Shown: positions 1 through 8,175, numbered from the stretch's first letter. The stretch: DNA of 64,000 nt from Paenibacillus sp. FSL R7-0204 (GCF_038002225.1 NZ_JBBOCA010000001.1:3596001-3660000), one strand, 5' to 3'. Made by a program: numbers and translations. The notes: generated from the letters alone by a model not told the origin.

Positions 1-1320
1 GGTAAAACCGTGCGTGATGTGCTTAAGGATGCCTTCTTGCCGCTGCTGGAGCTGGAGCATGAGATGATGGCGATTACCGATAAAATGGGGGAGGCGACTC
101 CCGAGGAGCTGGACCTGCTGCTTGAGCAGATGGGCGACATTCAGGAGCAGCTCGATATCGGCGACTTTTACCTCATCGATGTGAAGGTTGAAGAGATGGC
201 GAATGGACTGGGCCTGACTGCAATCGGTCTGGACCGGGATGTCACTTCCCTGAGCGGGGGACAGCGGACCAAGGTTCTGCTGGCGAAGCTGCTGCTGGAG
301 AAACCGAATGTACTGCTGCTCGATGAGCCTACCAACTATCTCGATGTGGAGCATATTGACTGGCTGACAAATTATCTGAAGCAATATCCGTATGCGTTCA
401 TGCTGATCTCTCATGATACGGAATTCATGAATAAGGTGGTCGATGTGATCTATCATCTGGAGTTCTCGAAGCTGACCCGCTATACGGCCAATTACGAGAA
501 GTTCCTGGAGATGGCGGGGATGAACAAGGCCCAGCATATTGATGCATACGAGAAGCAGCAGGATTTCATCAAAAAGCAGGAGGATTTCATCCAGCGCAAT
601 AAAGCGCGTGCCTCTACCTCAGGCCGGGCCAAGAGCCGCGAGAAGCAGCTTGGACGGATGGAGCGGATTGACAAGCCGGAAGAGGCGATGAAACCTGTGT
701 TCCAGTTCAAGGAGAGCCGGGCCAGCGGGAAGACGGTGTTTGAGGGCATTGATTTCGAGATCGGGTATGACCGTCCGCTGCTGCCAAGCAAGCTGAATAT
801 GATGATTGAACGCGGTGAAAAGATTGCGATTGTCGGCTACAACGGGGTCGGGAAATCGACGCTGCTCAAAACGATTTTAGGCGTGATTCCTACGTACAGC
901 GGAAAAACCTATCTGGGAGATTACCTGAGTTCAGCCTATTTCCAGCAGGAGCTGAAAGCGGAGAACATCACGCCGATTGAAGACGTATGGAATGAATTCT
1001 CTGGTCTGACCCAGAATGAAGTTCGTGGCCATCTGGCCCGCTGCGGTCTCAAAAACGAGCATATCACCCGTCCGATGAACATGCTGAGCGGCGGTGAGCA
1101 GGCGAAGGTACGCCTGTGCAAGCTGATGATGCGTGAGAGCAACTGGATTCTGTTCGATGAGCCTACGAATCACCTTGATATTGTAGCCAAAGCTGAGCTT
1201 AAGCGGGCGCTTATGGAATACAAGGGTACAATTCTGCTGGTATCCCATGAACCGGAATTTTACGAGGATTGGGTGACGAAGGTCTGGAATGTGGAGCAGT
1301 GGTCGGCACAGACCGTATAA
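1..1320 (+). CDS. ABC-F family ATPase, 5'-truncated by window edge
   Basis: The reading frame is open from base 1, so the N-terminal part of the first ATPase domain, including its Walker A, lies outside the window; 439 residues are visible, against about 520-540 for whole ABC-F proteins. Visible in order are the first signature LSGGQ and Walker B LLLDEPTNYLD, a charged linker of about 80 residues rich in K, Q and R, a second Walker A (GYNGVGKST), second signature LSGGEQ and Walker B LFDEPTNHLD. There are no membrane segments. ABC-F proteins act on ribosomes as translation factors or antibiotic-protection proteins; which subgroup this belongs to cannot be settled here. A strong terminator follows directly. 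Confidence 0.93.
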   Translation, partial: GKTVRDVLKDAFLPLLELEHEMMAITDKMGEATPEELDLLLEQMGDIQEQLDIGDFYLIDVKVEEMANGLGLTAIGLDRDVTSLSGGQRTKVLLAKLLLEKPNVLLLDEPTNYLDVEHIDWLTNYLKQYPYAFMLISHDTEFMNKVVDVIYHLEFSKLTRYTANYEKFLEMAGMNKAQHIDAYEKQQDFIKKQEDFIQRNKARASTSGRAKSREKQLGRMERIDKPEEAMKPVFQFKESRASGKTVFEGIDFEIGYDRPLLPSKLNMMIERGEKIAIVGYNGVGKSTLLKTILGVIPTYSGKTYLGDYLSSAYFQQELKAENITPIEDVWNEFSGLTQNEVRGHLARCGLKNEHITRPMNMLSGGEQAKVRLCKLMMRESNWILFDEPTNHLDIVAKAELKRALMEYKGTILLVSHEPEFYEDWVTKVWNVEQWSAQTV

Positions 1321-1329
1321 CAATGGAGT

Positions 1330-1367
1330 CCGGGAAAAGTGGAGGTCTGCGCTTTTCCCGGTTTTTT
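1330..1367 (+). terminator. Intrinsic terminator of the ABC-F gene
   Basis: Perfect 10-bp stem (CCGGGAAAAG with CTTTTCCCGG) around a 12-base loop, followed by six T. It begins 10 bases after the ABC-F stop codon and isolates that gene from the next one. Confidence 0.9.
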
Positions 1368-1402
1368 ACCAAAAACCTACGTACTTAGGGGGCTGTTCAG
1401 AA

Positions 1403-2470
1403 ATGGGTCCTGACCAAAAAACGCCGCTCCCGGCTTCAGCAGCCGGCAGGGATGGCAGATATTCAAGACAGGTCCGCTTCGCGCCGTTCGGCGCAGCAGG
1501 ACAACAGGGACTGGCACGTTCCTGTGTGCTGGTCGTTGGCATGGGGGCGCTGGGGACAGGGATCGCCGAGACATTGGCCCGCTGCGGGGTAGGGCGGCTT
1601 ATCCTTGTTGACCGTGACTATGTGGAATGGAGCAATCTGCAACGCCAGCAGTTGTATACGGAAGAAGATGCACGTGTGCGGACGCCCAAGGCGGCTGCAG
1701 CCTGTACCCGGCTGATGGCGGTCAATTCGGAGATTGTGATCGAGGCCCATGTGCTTGATGTGCGTGCAGAGGAGCTGGAGAGCCTGCTTCCCGGCGTGGA
1801 TTTGATTATGGACGGGACGGATAACTTCGATACCCGGCTGATCATTAATGACCTGGCGCAAAAGCACGGCATCCCCTGGATCTACGGAGCCTGTGTCGGA
1901 AGTTACGGCATTACATATACGATTCTGCCGGGTGAAACCCCCTGTCTGAATTGTCTGCTGGGCACGATCCCGCTGGGCGGGGATACCTGTGACACGGCGG
2001 GCATTCTTCCGCAAGCGGTGCAGATGGTTACCACGAACGGAACGGCCGAGGCGCTGAAGCTGCTCGGGGGATTCAAGGACAAGCTGCGCGGCAAGCTGCT
2101 GACCTTCGATATCTGGTGTAATGAGCAGCAGGAGATTGGGGTTCAGACGGCGAAGAAGAACGATTGTCCCTCATGTGGTGAATCACGGAGCTATCCGTAT
2201 CTGTCAGCTTCTAACACAGAGCGCAGCGATGTGCTGTGCGGCAGGGATACGGTGCAGATCCGTCCGGCACACCGCAGAAGTCTTGATCTGGAGGAGACGG
2301 CTGCCCGCTTGTCCAGGCTGAATAGCGGCAAGGTGGAGAGCAACCCGTATCTGGTTTCTTTCACAGAGGAGCCGTACCGGATGGTTGTGTTCGCAGACGG
2401 GAGAGCCTTAATACATGGAACCAGTGATATCGCTGCCGCCCGCAGCTATTATCACCGGTATTTCGGATAA
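1403..2470 (+). CDS. ThiF/MoeB/HesA family E1-like adenylyltransferase
   Basis: The protein of 355 residues has the E1-like fold: an N-terminal GxGxxG-type nucleotide loop (VVGMGALGTG), the DxxxVxxSNLQRQ stretch that binds ATP and divalent metal, the DGTDNFDTR helix, and a CDTAG segment carrying the likely catalytic cysteine. Zinc-ligand pairs CLNC and CPSC are present. Members activate the C-terminal glycine of ThiS- or MoaD-like sulfur carriers by adenylation, in thiamine or molybdopterin synthesis. No rhodanese domain follows; the last 80 residues form a small tail of the kind seen in Bacillales MoeB/ThiF proteins. ATG 1403 is preceded by AGGGGG. No carrier gene lies beside it, so its pathway is open; moeA lies 50 kb away. 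Confidence 0.88.
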   Translation: MGPDQKTPLPASAAGRDGRYSRQVRFAPFGAAGQQGLARSCVLVVGMGALGTGIAETLARCGVGRLILVDRDYVEWSNLQRQQLYTEEDARVRTPKAAAACTRLMAVNSEIVIEAHVLDVRAEELESLLPGVDLIMDGTDNFDTRLIINDLAQKHGIPWIYGACVGSYGITYTILPGETPCLNCLLGTIPLGGDTCDTAGILPQAVQMVTTNGTAEALKLLGGFKDKLRGKLLTFDIWCNEQQEIGVQTAKKNDCPSCGESRSYPYLSASNTERSDVLCGRDTVQIRPAHRRSLDLEETAARLSRLNSGKVESNPYLVSFTEEPYRMVVFADGRALIHGTSDIAAARSYYHRYFG

Positions 2471-2484
2471 TGGAGGAGATCACA

Positions 2485-2790
2485 ATGAACAAGGGAACCA
2501 TCCGTCATATGGCGGTATTTACACTGAAATCTGCCCCGGATTCAGAGGAGACCAGAGCTTTTCTGCGGGATGGAGCTGAGATTCTTAGCGCTATTCCTAT
2601 GGTCGGGAATTTCGAGGTCCTGCGTCAGGTCAGCGTCAAATGTGAGCACCAGTACGGCTTCTCGATGGAGTTCGCCGATCAGGCGGCTTATGATGCCTAC
2701 AATAATCATCCGGCGCATCAGGCCTTTGTAGCAGAGCGCTGGGACACCCAGGTGGCTGCGTTCCAGGAGATCGATTTCGTACAAATATAA
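2485..2790 (+). CDS. Dabb (stress-responsive alpha/beta-barrel) family protein
   Basis: A 101-residue protein of the dimeric alpha/beta-barrel (Dabb) family: it begins with the typical RHMAVFTLK strand and contains the downstream NFEVLRQVS strand and the HPAHQAF segment. ATG 2485 is preferred because GGAGGA lies 7 bases upstream; an in-frame ATG at 2470 overlaps the stop of the E1-like gene and would place the ribosome site inside the coding region. It follows the E1-like gene at 14 bases and is probably cotranscribed. Family members include small stress-induced and oxygenase-like proteins; no specific substrate can be named. Its last codons and stop fall inside a copy of a dispersed repeat. 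Confidence 0.85.
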   Translation: MNKGTIRHMAVFTLKSAPDSEETRAFLRDGAEILSAIPMVGNFEVLRQVSVKCEHQYGFSMEFADQAAYDAYNNHPAHQAFVAERWDTQVAAFQEIDFVQI

Positions 2791-2809
2791 GAAATTATAG
2801 GTTTCACAC
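2779..2809. repeat. Partial copy of dispersed palindromic element (tail part)
   Basis: These 31 bases match, with one mismatch, the reverse complement of the tail of the full element at 30979-31084. They span the last codons and TAA stop of the Dabb gene. The palindromic head of the element is absent here; an unrelated terminator follows 12 bases later. Confidence 0.7.
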
Positions 2810-2820
2810 GATTAGTACCG

Positions 2821-2856
2821 CAAAGAGACCATTCCCCCGAATGGTCTCTTTGTTTT
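2821..2856 (+). terminator. Intrinsic terminator of the E1-like/Dabb operon
   Basis: Perfect 14-bp stem (CAAAGAGACCATTC and its complement) with a CCCC loop, followed by TTTT. It lies 31 bases downstream of the Dabb stop codon. Confidence 0.92.
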
Positions 2857-2923
2857 ACGGGAATTCTAAGCATCATCTGCGGCGGCACAGCCGGTGCAAG
2901 ACTGGTGGAGGGGGACGATCTCG

Positions 2924-3682
2924 GTGAATGAAAAGATCGCATGGTACATACCCGGACCGCACCCGGATAGCCTTGAAGCAGATGCAGACAAAGAGGAGCG
3001 GGCAACGGGCCATACCAGGCTTGAGGAGGCCATCCATAGCCTTGGGATAACAACAGCAATAAGCGAAGACATGGATAGTCTTCGCTTATTGCTGTCAGGC
3101 GGTGAGCCTGTGCTTCTGCTCGCGGAGCTGGATGAACCCGGAGGCTGGGCGGGCTGGGAAGCCGTCTCGGAGGTGCGGAAGGAGGGGATGATTCTGCCGG
3201 TAATGGTCCTATCCGGGGGAACACCTGAAGACAGAGGGGAAGCGGCTGTCTCCGTATTCGATGCCGGGGGCAACGAATATATGGAGAAGCCTGTACATAC
3301 CGGTGAGTTCAAACGCAGATTATTGAATTTACTTAAGCTGACAGGCCGCCGTAGAGATACGGCCACGCTGCTTAAGGTGGACGGATTGATTCTTGATCCC
3401 GGACGCCGGCAGGTCAGCAGGGATGGAGCCGAGCTGAAAATGACCCCCAAGGAATTCGATCTGCTGTATTATCTGGCAGAGAATCTGAATGAAGTCTGTC
3501 CCCGGGCTGAGATATTGCAGCAGGTGTGGGGGTATCATTTTCATGCGGACACCAATGTGGTAGATGTGTACATCCGGCATCTGCGACTGAAGGTGGATAA
3601 AGGCCGCCGGAATAAACTGATTCATACGGTGCGTGGAACCGGATATGTACTGCGGACACCGGAGAGCGGGGCCACAAGCTGA
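2924..3682 (+). CDS. OmpR-type response regulator with degenerate receiver, orphan
   Basis: The protein has 252 residues. The C-terminal half is a clear OmpR/PhoB winged helix (EFDLLYYLAENLNEVCPR, DTNVVDVYIRHLRLKVD, VRGTGYVL). The N-terminal half follows the receiver pattern but lacks the acidic pair near the start, and the phospho-acceptor position reads LLLAEL where LLLDL is usual; the late Lys (EKPV) is kept. It is probably not regulated by ordinary Asp phosphorylation. GTG 2924 is chosen because GGAGGGGG lies 8 bases upstream; an upstream in-frame GTG at 2894 has no such site. No histidine kinase is adjacent. An 18-bp perfect inverted repeat lies in the receiver part. Confidence 0.85.
   Translation: MNEKIAWYIPGPHPDSLEADADKEERATGHTRLEEAIHSLGITTAISEDMDSLRLLLSGGEPVLLLAELDEPGGWAGWEAVSEVRKEGMILPVMVLSGGTPEDRGEAAVSVFDAGGNEYMEKPVHTGEFKRRLLNLLKLTGRRRDTATLLKVDGLILDPGRRQVSRDGAELKMTPKEFDLLYYLAENLNEVCPRAEILQQVWGYHFHADTNVVDVYIRHLRLKVDKGRRNKLIHTVRGTGYVLRTPESGATS
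3053..3095. repeat. 18-bp perfect inverted repeat inside a coding region
   Basis: Arms 3053-3070 and 3078-3095 (starting ACAGCAATAAGCG and ending CGCTTATTGCTGT) are exact reverse complements separated by 7 bases. The repeat encodes part of the degenerate receiver domain, read as TAISEDMDSLRLLLS. No T-run follows, so it is not a normal terminator. A smaller CAGGC/GCCTG hairpin follows at once. Confidence 0.9.
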
Positions 3683-3758
3683 CGGCCGCTGCGAAGCAGC
3701 TCTCCGGTTATTAGGACTTGTACTCTCTTGGCACAAGCTACATTTAAGCTTCGCGCTG

Positions 3759-4313
3759 TTACAGTACGCGGCGTGATTTCAGATAGGTTTTTTTCCAGTT
3801 CCCTGAATTCAGATCTGAAATGGTCACACCGGGTGAGCCGTAAGTGTGAAGAATCTTGCCATTGCCGGCATATACAGCCACATGGGTGACGTTCTTGCCG
3901 TTGGCCCGGCTTCCGCTGGAGAAGAACACCAGATCGCCGACACGCAGATTGGCTTTGCTGACCGATTTACCCATTTTAGATTGGGCTACGGACGTACGGG
4001 GAAGATCTACACCATATTTTTTGAAAATATATTGAGTAAAGGAGGAGCAGTCAAAATAACGTGTGGTTGAAGTGGAGGCACCGAACTGGTAACGCGTACC
4101 CAGGTACTTTTTGCCGAAGCTGACCACTTTGGAGCCGGTGGCAGATGCGGATACGGAATCGGCACTTACAGAATCGGCAGATACAGCATCAGCGGATACA
4201 GCTGAAGCGGCGGCAGGGGCTGTTCCTGCTCCGGTTGCGAGTAAGGCGCTGAACCCGATTGTTGTGCACAGACCAATAGTCATTGCTTGCTTAAACCAAT
4301 ATTGCTTATTCAT
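3759..4313 (-). CDS. Secreted NlpC/P60 family cell-wall endopeptidase
   Basis: A 184-residue exported protein. It has an N-terminal signal peptide with a hydrophobic core (TIGLCTTIGFSALLATG) and an AxA-type cleavage region, a short Ser/Ala/Asp linker with three near-identical VSADSVSAD-like units, and a C-terminal NlpC/P60 domain with catalytic Cys in FDCSSF, His in VTHVAVY and a third polar residue in ILHTYG. Such enzymes cut gamma-D-Glu-diamino acid bonds in peptidoglycan stem peptides. It has no binding module such as LysM or SH3. ATG 4313 is chosen because GGAGGT lies 7 bases upstream; an in-frame TTG at 4328 overlaps that site. An extended -10 (TGC TATACT) lies on the minus strand at 4376-4368. 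Confidence 0.92.
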   Translation of the reverse strand: MNKQYWFKQAMTIGLCTTIGFSALLATGAGTAPAAASAVSADAVSADSVSADSVSASATGSKVVSFGKKYLGTRYQFGASTSTTRYFDCSSFTQYIFKKYGVDLPRTSVAQSKMGKSVSKANLRVGDLVFFSSGSRANGKNVTHVAVYAGNGKILHTYGSPGVTISDLNSGNWKKTYLKSRRVL

Positions 4314-4499
4314 GTTGTATACCTCCAAGTTTGTAATCTATTTTAGTAGTTTCGTTCTCTGATTCGTAGTATAGCAGGTTATGACAGACCTAAATTATGG
4401 TAGGGATGGTCTAAAAGCAGGCGGGATATACAATGTAAGCGTTATATTAAAATCGCATTAAAAGTTACAAAATATTAATATTTAGGCGAATATGTCGAC

Positions 4500-4546
4500 A
4501 AAAAAAGCCGAGGAACCCTTGATACTCAAGGGGATTCCCGGCTTTT
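4500..4546 (-). terminator. Intrinsic terminator of thiN (minus strand)
   Basis: Imperfect stem of about 20 bp (AAAAGCCGGGAATCC paired with its near-complement) that ends on the minus strand in a run of seven T. It lies about 50 bases beyond the thiN stop. Confidence 0.8.
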
Positions 4547-4593
4547 CGATTTTGAATCAAAGGTTACAGCGATGTCTCCAAAAATCTATGTAT

Positions 4594-5235
4594 TCAGTCC
4601 TTGCTCTGAATAATCAGCAGCAGTCCGCTCTCGATATGAACGGTTCCCCAATGCTCCTGCAGCACATTGCTCACGGCCAGGGATTGGCCTAATTTGAGGG
4701 TGGCGTTCTCCAGCGGATATTGAAAGCCCTGAAGGGTGATGCCCGTTACCTCGGGGGTCAGAGGCAGCAAGGAGACATAGTTATACCCCCGTTCCTCTAC
4801 AACCGCCTGAGAGCCGGTAAGTGTAATGTAGTTGTTCGCATCCATAATAGAGCAGGCTACCTGCCGCTGCAGCGCTCTTGTCATCATCTGAATACTGGCC
4901 AGCGTATGGTCCAAGCGTGTCCCCGTTACCCCGATCATCAGAATAGACTGCGGTTGGAGGTTCAGGGCAAGATCCAGGGCCATTTCACTGTCGGTGAGAT
5001 CTTTATTGACCGGATCACAGCTGATCGTCTCCTTGCTTCCCGCCTGAATCCGCTCCAGTGCCTCAGGAGAGACAGAGTCGAAATCACCGACGGCAAGCTG
5101 GGGCGTGAAGCCATGGTCAATCAGGAACAGCGCTCCCCGGTCAGCACCGATAATATAATCCTCTTCATCTAATAAGCGCAGGCATTCCGCTGTCAGTTTA
5201 CCGCCTGCAACAATCACAATACGCCCGGATGGCAA
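4594..5235 (-). CDS. thiN: Thiamine pyrophosphokinase
   Basis: The 213-residue protein matches thiamine diphosphokinase, which transfers pyrophosphate from ATP to thiamine to give thiamine diphosphate. Family motifs seen: IVAGG near the start, IGADRGALFLIDHG, AVGDFDSVS, the acidic NKDLTDSEMAL segment that binds metal and ATP, and GVTGTRLDHTLA. The C-terminal half carries the thiamine-binding beta domain. The start is TTG 5235, with AAGGAGGGGG five bases upstream; the in-frame region offers no better codon. It is a single gene with its own terminator; no thiamine riboswitch (TPP element) was recognised upstream. Confidence 0.94.
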   Translation of the reverse strand: MPSGRIVIVAGGKLTAECLRLLDEEDYIIGADRGALFLIDHGFTPQLAVGDFDSVSPEALERIQAGSKETISCDPVNKDLTDSEMALDLALNLQPQSILMIGVTGTRLDHTLASIQMMTRALQRQVACSIMDANNYITLTGSQAVVEERGYNYVSLLPLTPEVTGITLQGFQYPLENATLKLGQSLAVSNVLQEHWGTVHIESGLLLIIQSKD

Positions 5236-5392
5236 TAGCTCCCCCTCCTTATAATTGAATTAAGTTCATCATCCTGAACAGTATATAGCAGTTTCAAAAG
5301 TTGTACAATTGCCGCACTGACGCTAAAATAAGGTTAGTGCGGCTGGCCGCACCCATCCATTGAGGATGATAAGGTATGCTTGAGCGCAGGAG

Positions 5393-5866
5393 GTGAGAGG
5401 GATCGTTAACGTGTTGTTTGTATGTCTGGGGAATATTTGCCGTTCGCCGATGGCAGAGGCTGTGCTGCGCAGCAAGATTGAACAGCGTCAGCTTGCGGAT
5501 CAGATCACAGTGGATTCTGCAGGAACGGGAGACTGGCATATCGGGAAAGCGCCGCATGAAGGGACAAGGCGTATCCTTGATCTGCATGGTATCAGCTATG
5601 AGAATATGAGAGCAAGACTGGTTGCCAGTGAGGATTTCGAGAGATTCGAATATATCATCTGTATGGACAAGTCCAATGGGGAGAATGTGCGGAAAATTCC
5701 CGGCGGTGAGCAGTCCAAGCTGTTTTTCTTCATGGATCTGTTGCCGGATGAGGAGCTTCGTGAAGTGCCTGACCCGTATTTCACCGGCAATTTTGAGCAG
5801 GTCTATGATTTAATCAACGCCGGTTGTGATGTGCTGCTGGAACGGATTATTAAGGAGAAGCTTTAA
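5393..5866 (+). CDS. yfkJ: Low-molecular-weight protein-tyrosine-phosphatase, YfkJ type
   Basis: The protein has the P-loop CLGNICRS near the N-terminus, in which Cys is the nucleophile and Arg binds phosphate, and the general-acid loop VPDPYFTG near residue 125, as in the Bacillus subtilis YfkJ branch of the family rather than the arginine phosphatase YwlE. It should hydrolyse phosphotyrosine or related phosphoproteins in the cytoplasm. The start is uncertain: GTG 5393 overlaps the AGGAGG site itself, while in-frame GTG 5411 (giving MLFVCLGN) is 17 bases from it. The stop codon abuts a dispersed palindromic element. It is divergent from thiN and stands alone. Confidence 0.88.
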   Translation: MRGIVNVLFVCLGNICRSPMAEAVLRSKIEQRQLADQITVDSAGTGDWHIGKAPHEGTRRILDLHGISYENMRARLVASEDFERFEYIICMDKSNGENVRKIPGGEQSKLFFFMDLLPDEELREVPDPYFTGNFEQVYDLINAGCDVLLERIIKEKL

Positions 5867-6030
5867 AATATAAGGATATATATGTGTTACACTATAAATT
5901 ATCCTTCTATTTCTCGCTGAAACGGTACCTTCCTTTAAAAGGACGGCAAAGCCGTTTCCGCTTGGCAGGCATAGTGTTACAGCCGGACCGGTTGCCGTCC
6001 TTAAAATGTAAGGAACGGCACCGTATGTCC
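5864..6030. repeat. Dispersed palindromic element, copy 1, with extra hairpin
   Basis: Bases 5864-5967 are the inverted counterpart of the element at 30979-31084; the two align over about 100 bases with some substitutions. The head forms a hairpin with outer arms GAAACGG (5919-5925) and CCGTTTC (5952-5958). A second, related imperfect hairpin follows at about 5983-6030 (TTGCCGTCC, AAGGAACGGCACC). The element starts at the yfkJ stop codon and fills the space between the convergent yfkJ and esterase genes. Confidence 0.8.
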
Positions 6031-6110
6031 GATTGAAGATGAAAGCGCAGTCAGTCGTGCTGCATACATAAGTTCGCAAGATGTTCACTTTTGGGGTTCT
6101 ATTTGCTGTT

Positions 6111-6842
6111 TCAGGAGCTGAAGAAATAGAGTAATGATTCCGGGAGCTCTTTTTGCCAAAAACCCCAAAGATGCTGGCCGTTCTTCTCGCGGTAGGACAC
6201 CGTGGCCCCCTTGGCTTCAAGCATGGCCTTGGTCTCACGGTTCATCTCCACGAAATCATAGACGCCTGTATCGGTCTTATAGTCGCGTTCTTGAAGTCCT
6301 ACAACCATATTGATCTGAAGCCAGGAGAGATCCTCCTCTTGTGCTAACAGCTCGCGGGTCTCGGGATAGTAAGCGCCGGAGAGGCTGAGTACACGGCTGA
6401 ATAATCCCGGATACGCCAGCGCCAGGTGGAGGGAGACACTGCCGCCCAGGGAATCACCGGCTACGATTCGCTCCTCGGGTGAACGCCGGACAGGATAATT
6501 ATGTTCAATGTAGGGAATAATCTCTTCGGCGAAGCATGCGAGGTACTGCTTGAAGCGGCTGCCGAACGGAGCGTATTCAGCGGTGCGGACTGCCACGTTC
6601 ACTTCGACGCCCACTATAATGAAGGGTTCCACATCCTGCTCCAGAATCAGCTGGCCGGCCAAGGTAGCAATCCTGCCGAAGTTGAAGAATTCTTCACCGT
6701 CCTGGCAGTAGATGACGGGATAGCTGAGTACTTCATTATATCCGGGGGGAAGATAGATACGCAGCTTGCGCTCTTCCTGCAGGTGTTCACTCCACAGTGT
6801 TTGTTTTACAATTGTACGTTTCAGAAAAACAGGTTCACTCAT
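6111..6842 (-). CDS. Esterase D-type alpha/beta hydrolase
   Basis: A cytoplasmic alpha/beta hydrolase of 243 residues with the nucleophile elbow GDSLGG, an early RIYLPPGY strand followed by YPVIYCQDG, and a late catalytic histidine in GQHLWGFW. It matches the putative esterase (enterochelin-esterase/esterase D) family, which hydrolyses diverse esters; the substrate is unknown. ATG 6842 is chosen because AAAGGTG lies about 10 bases upstream; ATG 6863 in frame has no ribosome site. There is no signal peptide. It is divergent from the pdh operon and convergent with yfkJ. Confidence 0.88.
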   Translation of the reverse strand: MSEPVFLKRTIVKQTLWSEHLQEERKLRIYLPPGYNEVLSYPVIYCQDGEEFFNFGRIATLAGQLILEQDVEPFIIVGVEVNVAVRTAEYAPFGSRFKQYLACFAEEIIPYIEHNYPVRRSPEERIVAGDSLGGSVSLHLALAYPGLFSRVLSLSGAYYPETRELLAQEEDLSWLQINMVVGLQERDYKTDTGVYDFVEMNRETKAMLEAKGATVSYREKNGQHLWGFWQKELPESLLYFFSS

Positions 6843-6988
6843 TGTCAAATCGTCACCTTTCATGTCGAATTTTGCTTAAGACTTAGTGTTGCGTTAAAAT
6901 TAGCCAAGCGGCAAATGTGGGATATATCATTTACTTGATAAATATCCTTTAATCTGTTATAGGATTTTTCAACGCCTGTTATACATAC

Positions 6989-7012
6989 AAAATTTATGGA
7001 AACATAAATTTT
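6989..7012. promoter_or_regulatory. Inverted repeat upstream of pdhA promoter, possible operator
   Basis: Perfect 10-bp inverted repeat AAAATTTATG/CATAAATTTT with a 4-base GAAA spacer. Its right edge lies 12 bases upstream of the -35 box of the pdhA promoter. Imperfect pairing extends it outward to about 6981-7020. There is no T-run in the direction of either gene, so a protein-binding site is more likely than a terminator. Confidence 0.5.
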
Positions 7013-7024
7013 ATGCGTATTTCT

Positions 7025-7054
7025 TTGACGAAACAGATACAACAGGTGTATAAT
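7025..7054 (+). promoter_or_regulatory. Sigma-A-type promoter of the pdh operon
   Basis: TTGACG (7025-7030), an 18-base spacer and TATAAT (7049-7054). Transcription should start near 7061, leaving about 47 bases of leader before pdhA. Confidence 0.8.
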
Positions 7055-7107
7055 AATTCTATAACAGAGACCACTGATATTCAAATTTTTTTATTGAGGT
7101 GAAGATA

Positions 7108-8175
7108 ATGACTAGAGTTCCTTATGAAGTGTATACAGAGGACGTTGAAGCCCTTACGGTTCTTTCCCCGGATGGAGAAATTATCAATAAGGAAATGATG
7201 CCTGACCTTACCGATGATCAATTGAAAGAAATTATGTACCGTATGGTATTTACCCGTACCTGGGATGACCGTGCTGTCAACCTGGGCCGCCAAGGCCGTC
7301 TCGGCTTCTATGCGCCGGTATCCGGACAGGAAGCTACAATGATCGGCAGCGAGTACGCTTTGCAGAAGGAAGATTTCGTCTGCCCGGGCTACCGCGATAT
7401 TCCACAACTCGTATGGCATGGCCTTCCATTATATCAGGCGTTCCTGTATTCCCGCGGACATCAGCATGGCGGACAGATTCCTGATGGCGTGAATGTACTT
7501 ATGCCGCAGATCATTATCGGAGCACAGATCCTTCATGCTACCGGTATTGCTATGGGCTTCAAATTGAAGAAACAGCAGAACGTTGCAATCACATATACCG
7601 GTGACGGCGGTTCGTCGGAAGGCGACTTCTACGAAGGCCTTAACTATGCAGGAGTATATAAGCTGCCGGTGATCTTCTTCGTTCAGAACAACGGCTATGC
7701 CATCACCACTCCGTTCTCGAAGCAGACAGCAGCGAAATCCATCGCCCACAAGGCGGTTGCCGCAGGGATTCCCGGAATCAAGATCGACGGTATGGACGTC
7801 TTTGCAGTAATATCTGCTGTACAGCAGGCTGCTGAACGTGCCCGTAAAGGCGAAGGCGCCACACTGATCGAAGCGGTAACCTACCGTTTCCGTCCGCATT
7901 CCCTCTCCGATGATGCCAGTAAGTACCGTACGAAGGAAGAAGAAGGTCAATGGAATGAGAAAGATCCGATTGCCCGTCTCGCCAAGTACCTGGAGAAGAA
8001 AGGCCTCTGGACAGAAGAGGACACTCTGCGCGTAAGAGAAGAAGCGAAAGCAACTGTGAACGAGCAGATTAAGAAAGCAGAACAGACCGAAAAAATGACC
8101 ATTCCCGGCTTGATCGACAGCATGTTCGAGGTAACTCCGAAACATCTTGAAGAACAAAAAGCCGATTTTGAATAA
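7108..8175 (+). CDS. pdhA: Pyruvate dehydrogenase E1 component, alpha subunit
   Basis: The 355-residue protein is the thiamine-diphosphate-binding half of E1, which decarboxylates pyruvate and hands the acetyl group to lipoyl-E2. It has the GDGG...N motif for thiamine diphosphate and magnesium (TGDGGSSEGDFYEGLNYA then VQNNGYAI), the GFYAPVSGQEA segment and the phosphorylation-loop-like YRFRPHSLSDD. ATG 7108 follows GAGGTGA at the correct distance; the in-frame GTG at 7099 is part of that site. It is the first gene of a four-gene operon with short gaps, driven by the promoter at 7025-7054. Confidence 0.97.
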   Translation: MTRVPYEVYTEDVEALTVLSPDGEIINKEMMPDLTDDQLKEIMYRMVFTRTWDDRAVNLGRQGRLGFYAPVSGQEATMIGSEYALQKEDFVCPGYRDIPQLVWHGLPLYQAFLYSRGHQHGGQIPDGVNVLMPQIIIGAQILHATGIAMGFKLKKQQNVAITYTGDGGSSEGDFYEGLNYAGVYKLPVIFFVQNNGYAITTPFSKQTAAKSIAHKAVAAGIPGIKIDGMDVFAVISAVQQAAERARKGEGATLIEAVTYRFRPHSLSDDASKYRTKEEEGQWNEKDPIARLAKYLEKKGLWTEEDTLRVREEAKATVNEQIKKAEQTEKMTIPGLIDSMFEVTPKHLEEQKADFE

